A DNA stretch of 12,323 nt from Ichthyophonus hoferi (Eukaryota; Opisthokonta; Ichthyosporea; Ichthyophonida; Ichthyophonidae). The stretch spans positions 1 through 12,323 of the forward strand of contig NAOQ01000783.1 in assembly GCA_002751075.1 (NCBI GenBank), written 5' to 3'. Positions 1 through 10,200 of the stretch are shown here, piece after piece. The position numbers and the translations under genes are program-made. Within the stretch, counting starts at the first letter, position 1. The number at the start of each line of letters is the position of its first letter. The notes under the pieces are model-generated. The model was not told the origin of the DNA. It ran no database searches and saw nothing but the letters and a program-made list of their open reading frames with translations.

Positions 1-899
1 CAAATATTTAGAACAATACCTGACTAGGAGGTCAATATCCCTTTTACACTTGCTCAAGTAATATTATTTGCAGTTGTGATAGCCATCAGAGAATTAAATA
101 TTTGGATAGATTCCATGGGTAGTTACAATGGTTTTTAAAATATTCCTGTTTATATTCAACATTTCTAGCTCTACTGGAAATACTGTTTAAGTTCACTATG
201 TATGCTACAATATTATACTCTGAGTTTTTTTTTGTTAGTCATGATGCGGCAGTCTAAGCAATTAATAATAAAGAGGTAAAGAGGTATATTTCTTAAGTAT
301 TCTCTTTATTTTTAACTTATTAAATTTGGTTATTATATCATGAGCCAATTACGTAATAATTATGTAATTATGACTATCTTGAATCTTTTAATGAATATTT
401 TATGTACACTTTGAAATTCATATCGATTGGGTTAAATACGAATTAAATTACATAAGCGCGCCAAGAAATGGTATTTGGCTTTCAAATGCAGCCATCATCT
501 GTGGCATGGTAAATTAAATTAGAACGCAAATACAACATCCAACATAACTTGGGTTTTGCATATAAAGTTTAACGCATGCATGACTACATAACCATACACA
601 TTAAAACAATTTTTTTCTGAAGTGAGGAAGAATTGTGAGGAGGGTAGTTTCTTTTTAACACCAAAAATGTGCGGGAAAATAGGGCCCAATTAAAATACGC
701 GTCTGAAACATTGAGATTGCAATCTCTGCGCAATAAATGTCTATTAGGGACCCACCTTTTTTTCTTTTTTTTTTCTTTTTGTTTTTTTTTTAGTTGTAAT
801 TATAATATTTATAAAACCAATATATATAAAATTAATCATAACATTTACAAAAAAAAAACTTGGGTTGTTTCTATTATTTTTGTTTTATAAAAATAAAGT
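1..899. other. AT-rich upstream flank, no gene recognised
   Basis: Neither strand gives a convincing coding segment. The 73-codon frame at 669-890 is mostly the T tract plus Asn/Ile/Lys codons and looks like noise. The stretch has many short A/T runs and a T-rich tract at 757-791. GC-rich words stand out from the background: GCGCGCCAA at 456-464, GCGGGAAA at 671-678 (reverse complement of the E2F word TTTCCCGC) and ACGCGT at 697-702. They may mark a regulatory zone or the promoter of a gene to the left, but ACGCGT also occurs in intron 5 (3522-3527), so chance is possible. Confidence 0.5.
757..791. repeat. T-rich homopolymer tract
   Basis: This is a run of thymines broken by only a few C and G bases. 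A shorter A run follows near 849-857. No flanking target-site duplication or retroposon body was recognised, so it is called only as low-complexity sequence. Confidence 0.85.
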
Positions 900-946
900 A
901 CCGAATATAGGTCAAGTCATAGTTGCTACCAATGTACTAGTCTTTA

Positions 947-956
947 GTCACGTGAC
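947..956. promoter_or_regulatory. GTCACGTGAC palindromic E-box
   Basis: This perfect 10-bp palindrome lies 180 bp upstream of the ATG. The core CACGTG is bound by bHLH and bHLH-zip factors, and the full word equals the animal CLEAR consensus for TFEB/MITF-type factors. Whether such a factor acts here cannot be seen from the sequence. Confidence 0.5.
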
Positions 957-1105
957 CAAAAGTTATAGCTGCCAATCACTTGTGGGATCCCTGGTGATTG
1001 ACAATAATAATTATTACTACGATCACTTGTAATCAATCACTCTATTATTTTGTTATTTGTTATTATCGTCAGGATTAGTTAGGACTTTGTCCATAGAAAT
1101 AGTCT

Positions 1106-1135
1106 AACCACCCAAGAGTGGTTGCTTTAAGCAAC
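1106..1135 (+). promoter_or_regulatory. Two overlapping inverted repeats abutting the start codon
   Basis: AACCAC (1106-1111) pairs with GTGGTT (1118-1123) across a 6-nt loop. GTTGCT (1121-1126) pairs with AGCAAC (1130-1135) across a 3-nt loop; as DNA this is GTTGCTT-T-AAGCAAC. The two stems share bases 1121-1123, so they cannot both form fully. The second ends on the base just before the ATG. If transcribed, they form the end of the 5' UTR. Confidence 0.5.
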
Positions 1136-1236
1136 ATGGAACTTTCGGACACCTCGTCGTCCCATGAGGACTTGACTACACCTGCTGCCACACCACCCCT
1201 TTCGGCAGCCATACCTGTGTCCATGCTTGCAAGTCA
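1136..1236 (+). CDS. DYNC1H1: Exon 1: start codon and low-complexity leader
   Basis: It codes from [13 protein letters not shown] through a Ser/Thr/Pro/Ala-rich stretch to MLAS and two bases of the next codon. The leader resembles the disordered start of animal heavy chains in character, not in sequence. The preferred donor is GTAATC at 1237, which joins in phase to 1536 and makes a Gln codon. A second donor, GTCAGT at 1233, is also usable (see findings). An unspliced read would stop at TAA 1238-1240. Confidence 0.72.
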
Positions 1237-4200
1237 GTAATCCCTATCATACTAATAATCCTGATAGACTAAAATACTGCCTTAAGTTGGCTGGGCTGCT
1301 ATGCTTATACAGGGTATAGTCAGTATAGTTTTAATTGAAGTTATTTTTATTTTATGGTAGACGAGGAAGGCTTGTGGAGAGAGAGATATGCGATACATCC
1401 TGTAAGAGTATGTGCAATACGTGTGTTTTGGGCGGCCAATATAATATGAAATGCAACCGAGTCTTTATCAGATTTAATATGAAGATGAGACATGAGTTAC
1501 ATACCCGATTTGATACCTCACTGATACTGATCCAGGCTCTTTACAACAGATTATCTAAGGGATATTGTTCCATTGCATCTAACGGCAACAGCCAAAGATG
1601 TAGACGACGCACTACAGAGGCCGGTTACACTGGAGTCTATTGCCAAGTTCTGTAGCGACCCACAAGTGCGGATACTCGTGGCCCGCAGAGCTATAGGTAA
1701 ACTATATGGATTTCTTTATATTATTTTTACAGAAGGAAAGGAGGTGGAGTCCAAATCGACTTAAGTGAGAGACACACCGAGACAGGAACACAAAAAGTAG
1801 TTTAGAAGCCTCTAAGCACAAACATTTTTTTTCACCTTCAAGCATTCCGGTGTTAATAAGACTGCGTGAGCAATCTGTAGTTTATCAGTTTTCATTAGAT
1901 ATATGCTTATATCACCTGTCTAGTATCGAGTATAGGCTTATGTACTAACCTTTGAGGGGCAGAGGACGCCGCTGGGCCTAGGTTATCCTTTGACACGGAC
2001 GTCTCAGTACGGTCAGCCTTGATGGAATCACTTGCCTTTATAAAGAAATTGGCGATATTAGAGGTAGGCCTGCAGTCGAAGCAAGATATATATATCTCTA
2101 GAGACATATACCTGTATATACCTATAGTCATACATATATGCAGAAAAATACAAATACCTATATGTTGATACTGAATATACACACATACATACACATACAC
2201 ATACACATAAACACATAGACATAGGTATCTCTATTTGCATGCACCAATAATTCTACGCTTTCACAGCCACCACACACCTACCGTCACCAATTCTCACCTG
2301 GTTATATTTGAGTATGCCACACAATAAATTACTGCATATACATGCTTCTAACCTATAGAGTTATGATATCTCCACACCCATCTCTCCTTCCACATATCTT
2401 ATATATATCAGATCAGTTGTATTTATCAATCCATCTACTTGTGTCTCTTTAATCATATAATAGCACACAAGATATGCTCATTCCATGTACGTTCTATCCA
2501 AACATACTTATATCCTTCATGGTTGTTGGCCTCTTATGTCTTTCAACTACAGTATGACCGATGGGGTTAACCAAACTGCTAATATTCTTTTTTTGGCTGC
2601 AGCTGGAGCGACCTATCAAATCACAGCTGCGAGTGTTAGAGCTGGATGAACAGTCACCCATAGAGATGCTTCACGACTACATCCATGCAGCTGTCTCTCC
2701 CTTCGTTACCTCCTTTGTGGCTACTGGCTCACAGCCTACTGATAGGAACAGACTAGGTGTGTTTTAGGGCCATATCATTTACCTCTACACGTTTCTTTGC
2801 GGCCTCAGGGTATATATAGATTCATACATGTGATGCCTTGTCCATCAGCCATACTGTACATATACTCAAATATATGTAACACACATAAAGAGATAGAGGC
2901 GGACTTCAATAGTTATACTCACATGAACCTACAATCTAAGATTAACACACAACATAAACATTGACGTGGATGCCAGTATGTGCACGCACACATCAACAAA
3001 GAGTTACACACACCACATACTTCAACCTATATATAATTGAACTTGTGAATTTGCATAAATAGGGCTATATAGACTGATATACACATTATCATACCATCCA
3101 AAAATAAATAAAACCGTATATGCAAATGCACACACACATATATATGTAGATATCTATATATCCGTAACTAAACATATTTATTCCGATCCATGCATAAAAC
3201 TATACCTGCGAAGGCATATACATACACAGACACCACCCACACGACCTTACATCTAAGTGTTCTCTCATCTGACCATCTTCCTCTTTCTATAGCCCCTGTC
3301 AAGAGACAATTGGCTGATCTCGAACTAGCCTTGATTAACTTGCAACAGGACGCCGAGATCCCTGAAGTGCGATTGGCTATTCACCCCCTTATTGAGAATC
3401 ATCTGGCTAAGGTACCTCTCTATAAGAGTAGTCTTGTTAATGATCGGTTATCCTTTCCATCCGCCAGTCTGCAGGCCACTACATATATAAAACAACTCTA
3501 TCTGTTCACTATTACGCCTACACGCGTCTTTTTACATATACACATATACACATACACATACATGCATATATATATATATATATATATATGCACGCACATA
3601 CATACATCTGCATAATCTACATTAAACGTGTCCTACATTAAAGTTTTACACAGTTAGCATAGCTAACACATTCGTGGGATCATTGGTGGACAGGCAAGGC
3701 TAGAGGATAGAAAGCTCTGTGTGGAGGACTTTGGGACAGTGGACGACAATATACTGAACGAGATACAGAGAAGTGTTAGTACGTGGGTTAAGGAGATATT
3801 AAAGGTAAGAGGGTACACACATATACCACTACATTATATACATGTATTAGTATATGTATATACTTACCTCTTTATGCCCTTATAGTTTTAACTATACATG
3901 CACACTTATATATACAAACAAGAATACACAGAAGCACGTATATATATTTTTCACTTTCTACCACTCCTTTCTGTCTTCATAAGTCATTTTGATGTATGTA
4001 TTAGTCATTCATTATAAGATAATGTAATTTGAGGTACAGGACTAAGGAGATGGAAGTATTCTTTTTCTTTTGATTTTCTTAGCCTCTTCTCTTTGTCCAT
4101 CAGCCTTTTTTTGTTATTTCCAGGAACACATGAGAGTGCCACCTTGTCTATGATAGTTGTCATGTTCAGGTGGTAATTTTCGACAATTGGCCTTTAATCA

Positions 4201-7200
4201 CGTGACTTAGCATACGATGAGTGTTTAATGAAAACAAGCTCCTAATTGGTCTTTTAACCCAGGTTACTACCCTGGAGAGAGATGCAAGTGCTGGGTCAGC
4301 CTCACAGGAGATTGGCTTCTGGATCAACATGGAAAGGGCCTTAGAGCAGATACAACAGCGCCTACGACAGGAGGATGTTGGTGGGTAACTGGCATCATAC
4401 TACCTCTATGTGTGACTTTTAGGATATAGCTTGTATTCTCGTATTTCCATTGCGACAAATAATGTTAATTCTATATCAGCTTTGTTCCGAAGGAGAGGCT
4501 GGTTGGTGAGTGAGAAAGTCAGGTGTATGTTTGGGGCAGGGCAGCCAACCTATCTGTGCTATATTACCTACCCGCCTACTTGCAGTTACTAGCTAGGCGT
4601 ATTCTCTGGTATTATAAGGATGTCGATTGGAATAACAAGATATCTAGACAGTGATATTATAATGGATGTGACAGAGTGGTTGTGGTAGAGTGTGGGGTGG
4701 AAAGGTCTAGAGAGAGGAGATTGTAATAACATTATATGTGGTGTGCATGGGTAAGTGTATATAATATAATGGTGAGCAAGTATTGGATAGTGTGTCATAG
4801 TGATGTCACGTGATACCTATGCAGGGATTGGTACAGTGAACCATACATGACATGGCATGCATGCAGCTGTCCTTAGAGTGAATCAAAGCCTTTGGTTTTT
4901 TTTTCTTTTTTTTTTTCTGTGGACCGTGTTGTGTCAGGGTCATTCCACAATTTCCATGCCCCGTTCCATGTCATTCTCCTTTATTCAGGGGTGGGTAGAA
5001 TATTTAGGATGTATCAAGTACCTTTGTACATGTCATGTGATGGTATAGCTAGCTCGCAACTCATTGCAAACTGGGGTGTCTAGAAATTACAATGGCCTTG
5101 TTAAAGCATTGCAAGCGCTTCATGGCCACAGTAGGGTTCGAGAATGACACGCATTTGAAGGAGGCTATTGACAAAGGTAGTTTATCACACTTTTTTTTCA
5201 TTGCCTTGTCTTTCTCTCTCTCTTGCTCCAGTCTTGTCCCACTCTCTTTTCGTGTGTATATACACTAACTATTTATATGTTTTGGCACTTATCTCTTTTG
5301 TTTATGTCGAGTAACCAATATACACTCATTCATCATATGAGCACTATATAGGCCTGCCGTAAGCTTTTATATTTGTATATGATCCACTTTTGTTTAACAA
5401 AAGTTATATTTGTCCTATTTACTTTGGCTATATTTCTTGGTTTAACCGAGGTAATTGTTTATTCGGAGAACTTGATTGATGCTTATCTGTAAAGTATAGG
5501 ATCACATTGCATATTATATGTGGTTACGATAGGATCTGCCTGTAGATGTTACATGGCAACCAAACACCCAAGGCTTGCACAATTCAATATTGTTTGTCGG
5601 TTTATTGCCATTATTATATATATGTAACGTCTTGAACCTGGCTTCCTACACCAGTCCACCGGACCAATTATATTGTCTCTATGTTTTATCTACTGGTTAG
5701 CAATACCATTACATATTGGGATACCAGACCCTCTGCTTGCAAACACTAGTTAGCCGTCAACATATGTGCTAAGTGTAGCGATTAGCATATTATTTTTCTG
5801 GTAGAATAGCTTGTACACCCATTTTCTAGCAATATTATGTATTGCGAATAATAGTAATATATATAAAACAACAGAAGTTCCTTTGACATTGTTATACCCT
5901 ATACAGTATACAACTATAACTCCATGATGAAGGATTTTCCTCTAAACGAACTGTTAGCGGCTACCGAGATCACAGCTATCGGTGACTCTGTCAAAAATAT
6001 TTTTACTCATCTCAACAAGCTAAGAAATACGTAGGTTCATTTTTTCCACACCTGTTGTGACCAAGTTATTCTGCTGTTTTGTAGATGGCTATATTTCATA
6101 ATGCCTGGTCTCATGTTAAACTCATGGCCGGGTGTGTAGTGGTGTTGTTTTAACCATGATTTCTCATTGGGTACAAGGCTTTTTTAAATATTAATATTAT
6201 TATGCGATGCTTTGGAGTATTAGTTATTTGTATGGCCTATTGGAGCTTTCATTTAATATGGCGAATAGCAGGTTGATGCCGTTTAGTTTATTGAAATGTG
6301 CAATAGAGTAGAGTAGGACATTGGCCATGTATGTAATTACTAATGCACGTGTATAAGTAATTAACCGATCAAGCGTATTAGAAGCTCTAAAGACAGTGAG
6401 TGATAGGCTACTTTGACAGGTCTTGTATTTCTTTTTGTTGACGTGCTTAAGATAAGTAATGCATATATATGGTAGGTCACCTAGGCAATGTATCTCATAT
6501 ATTCTACAAGTAAACCTAAGGACCACTCTACATGATACACGGTATTAGATAAAGCTGGTCCATGATTTCTACGTTACTGCCCACATAAAGTATTGTCAAT
6601 TTATACAATCTATAATGGTTTGCAGGAAATACCCAGTGGCCCGAGCCTTATTGCTAGAAAGCGCTCTGTCTAAGGCACTGGATGAACAAATGAGAAAGGT
6701 AGGAAGGGCTATTCTGCGTAAGACTTAGTGGCATCTCATGTACATTTATTTATACTTTTTTTGACATTATACTAACCTACACTCCCCCTATGTTTTCCCG
6801 CGTGGTAATTCGTCACAATGCTGAATGCTTCTAACGTAAAAAAATATTTACAGCTATTATCTCCCATGCCTCTTCTACGAATGAAGTACAATGACTTTGA
6901 TGAGGTAGGCTCCAGCCTGTTGCATGTCTTTTTGTTTAAGACCCAGAAAATGAACATGGGCTATTGACGGGTGTGGGCTTGCATTTATATACTTATGCAT
7001 AATGGGATAGTGGTATGGTGGGGACAGATACGTGTCATGCCTGTGTATGAATATGCATATACACTAATACGTATATTTAGAGGTAGAGGACTTTAAATGG
7101 TGAGGCTTCCCTATTGCATGGCCTACAAGTATCTAGAGATCTACCTTGTCCTGCTAGTCTAATTAGCCAATCATGACCCACAGCAAATGAACGAGTGCCG

Positions 7201-10200
7201 GGATGTTTTCAAAGTCTGGTCGGAATATGATAGGCAGTTTCAGGATCTTTTACGTGAGGTTACCAGGAAGAGAAGGGAGCATCACCAACCAATAGGCCAC
7301 AACAGGGTATGACGTATGACGTACTGGATGCTCGTTGCAACATGCATTACATTACACTACATCATTTTACGCTACACTCCACTCGATGGTGTTCATAAAT
7401 GATGACTATCATAACATTTTTTTTGTTAATAATGTAGATTATATGTTTTTTGGGTATATTAAACTTTTAATTAAAGCTTAGGTCCTCAAAAACATATTAC
7501 ATATGTATAGGTGAGATATATATGTATAAATAATATGCATATATGTACTGTACTGTACCCGTCTGTAAGGACAATGTGTCCATGCAGCCATAACAGGATA
7601 TCACCGTTTACACCACCACCCTATCTACAGTTACAGTTGCCACACCAGGCTCTGGTGAAGCGACTGGAGAAACTGCAGGAGTTTAGGAGACAGCATATGG
7701 AACTACGGGCAGTCGTGATGAAGATTTTGAAGAAAGAGACATCTAACATGGCTGGTAAAGGCTTCTTCCCTCTCTTCCCTTCACTTATTTGCTTTTGTTT
7801 CTCTTTTTGTTTATCTTGTTCTTCCTTCTTTTCCTTGCTTCTCTAATCGTATCAGCATCATAAGCCGTAATAAATATTCATATCGCGTGGCTTTGCTATC
7901 ATAACATCCTTATTTGTTGGTTAGAAATTCAGGACACCTTATCATACGACATAGTTTGACTGACAATTATTTATATATTTCCACCTCCTTTATCTATACC
8001 TATATCTCTTTTAAACCTCTTTCCTCCCTCCTCCCACACACAGACACCACTGCCTTGGAGGAGATCAACGAGGCTTATGAACGTATGATCAATATTGACC
8101 TTCTTGACACTAGCGACGAGGGATTTGATGCCTTTGACACGGCACTCAAGGCATACAATGCACGTATAGACCGTGTGGAGGCTGAGATTACTGCTAATCT
8201 CCGTGACCAGCTGGCCACTGCACGTAATGCCAACGAGGTGTGTAGAATAGTGTAGTGTAGGGTCGTGTAGTGTAGTGCAGTGTAGTATATCAGTCAAACT
8301 ATCATCTATATAATGCTTTTTTTATCTTTATTCCACCTGTATTGTATACATACATATGCACAGACAGTCGTTTTCTCTCTATATTTATCTCTGTGTGGTT
8401 TCTCTTTTTTCTTTCTTTCTCAGTAATTTGGTCCAACCCACCCTTCTTGCATCATATTGTCCCACCCATATCCTTACATATACACTTAAATATGGGTTTG
8501 CATACAAACGTACTGCCTATTCCAAGTGAGAGATGTCATTCTTTTGGTAGATGTTACGCATCCGCTAACTATATCCAAAGACACCTTATAACAGGGCACA
8601 AGCCCAGGGAAATAATAATCACAACGGCACATAATTAGTAGTTAACAGACCGTCCCAAGCCAGCTCTCACCACCAATATTTATAATGTTACACACAGATG
8701 TTTCGCATCTTTGGCAAATTCAATGCTTTATTTGTTCGTCCCAGAGTTCGTGGGGCGATACAAGAATACCAGAGTCAACTTATCAGTCGTGTGAAGGTGG
8801 GTGCAACGAGTGTGGCCTCACACTTTGATGTATCATGGATGTGTAGCTTTGACAGACATTTGGTCTAGTTCTACGACGTATGCCTACCTTTAAGCAAGTG
8901 TGTGTGTTCATATAGATTTATTATCATTACTGCCCTGTCATGAGATGTGTGGGGGAAGTATATATGCCATATGTTCACATAACTACACATATATGTTGGG
9001 TAGCTGCCTATAGGATGCTTGCCTGCGTCAGCTTATCTTGCCATATACAGTTATTTTCTAGACACTTTCCAAGCACTATCAAACCTTTACGCGCACAATA
9101 TAAGCCACATACCCACACATGCATATCCAAGTATACAGAGATGGTTATTGTTGTGTACTTCCATATCTAATCATGCAAGAGGGAGCAGGAAGACATCAAC
9201 GCACTGCAGGAGGCGTTCAAAGTGCAATATCACAATACTCAGGCTGCCAGGATGAGCGAACTGCGTGATTTCCCACCAACCGCTGGTCGCATCATCTGGT
9301 ATCGCCAAATTGAGCGACAACTTGCTACATATATGAAGCGCGTATCTGTTGTATTAGGCGGAGGTATAAATGTTTTTGACTTGTTAGCCTGTATATATAG
9401 ACTCATCCACATTCACCTTGATACACATCATATTATATATTGTTCAATTAAATCGCCTATGATGCAATGATATATCTTATTTTATCAACTCTATAGATGG
9501 GAAGCTGTTTAATAGTACCCTCTCCCTCTTTTTCCATTTCCCTCATCCTGATTATCTTTCCCGAATAATAACAATAATAATAATAATAACAAAAAAAAAA
9601 AACTAAACATAAAAACCTCCATTGAAACGTAGGTTGGGAAAGTCACCCTGAGGGAAAGAGGCTGAAGGAACAAGGAGACAGTTTCCAGGCCCATATTAAT
9701 ACTCAGAAGCTGTTTGACGAATGGGTAGGCCAGGCCGAGGGACGCCAGGTACAGACAGCTGGACACATCTTCACCAGTGAGTTCATGTTTTTATTCTTAA
9801 TTTTATTTTCATTATTGTTATTATTATTACTTCTTTTTTAAGCATAGTTACTAATGCAGGGAAGAAAGAGCAAAAAGAGTGATGAATAAAATGTTTAGTT
9901 AATTATAGTGTGGAATATTTGGGGTTTTTATCAACAAGGTAGTTAACGGATAAGGAAATGATATATATATATATATATATATAGGTAGAGTTAGAGATAG
10001 CAGGAGCGAGGCCCATCGGATACATTGAGCACTCACTGCAGGGGAAAAGATGGAAAGATAATATGACTACGACGAGTTAAAAGGGGGGTAGTGGGGATAT
10101 GGTATGAGTATTATTTTCATGTAATGCAGGAATGTCACCTATATACAGCCCCACCCTTTTTAACCAACATCATTGCATTAATATGTCAACCATATATATA

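Larger units (their letters stand above)
900..1135 (+). promoter_or_regulatory. Probable promoter and 5' UTR of the dynein heavy chain gene
   Basis: This region directly precedes the start ATG. It contains the perfect 10-bp palindrome GTCACGTGAC (947-956), an E-box of the bHLH-zip/CLEAR type, and a CCAAT word at 972-976. CAATCAC occurs at 973-979 and 1034-1040, with its inverted copy GTGATTG at 994-1000. ATCACTTGT is directly repeated at 975-983 and 1022-1030. GGGATCCC lies at 984-991, between the first CAATCAC and the inverted copy. No clear TATA box was picked out and the transcription start is not visible. The position fits a promoter; factor identities are inference. Confidence 0.55.

Noticed and set aside
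757-860. T tract followed by an A run as a retroposon or SINE end
   Set aside because: No polymerase III boxes, element body or target-site duplication could be seen.
669-890. 73-codon frame in the upstream flank
   Set aside because: Its middle is encoded by the T-rich tract (Phe runs) and the rest is Asn/Ile/Lys-rich; there is no homology.
1733-1764. Constitutive exon starting at the strong acceptor at 1732
   Set aside because: As the normal path it runs into TAA after ten codons, and direct joining of 1696 to 1963 keeps frame and homology. It is kept only as a possible poison exon.
1907-2240. Two overlapping minus-strand frames of 99 and 60 codons
   Set aside because: They are antisense to exon 3 and to the CA/TA microsatellite, and are made largely of Tyr/Val/Cys/Ile codons from the repeat.
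5386-5404. Inverted repeat as a DNA transposon or MITE end
   Set aside because: The arms are nearly contiguous with no internal sequence and no flanking duplication; it is only a short palindrome.
6224-6526. 100-codon minus-strand frame in intron 9
   Set aside because: No recognisable domain, ordinary length for chance in AT-rich sequence, and no matching promoter or splice context.
7394-7410. C-box-like ATGATGA, possible intronic C/D snoRNA
   Set aside because: No CTGA D box or terminal stem within a normal snoRNA length. A similar word near 9880 also lacks a D box.
8342-8638. 98-codon frame with CHSFGRC...[10 protein letters not shown], loosely like a C2H2 zinc finger
   Set aside because: The Cys spacing is wrong for a finger and there is only one unit. 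It lies within intron 14, between two exons that join cleanly. It is most likely chance.
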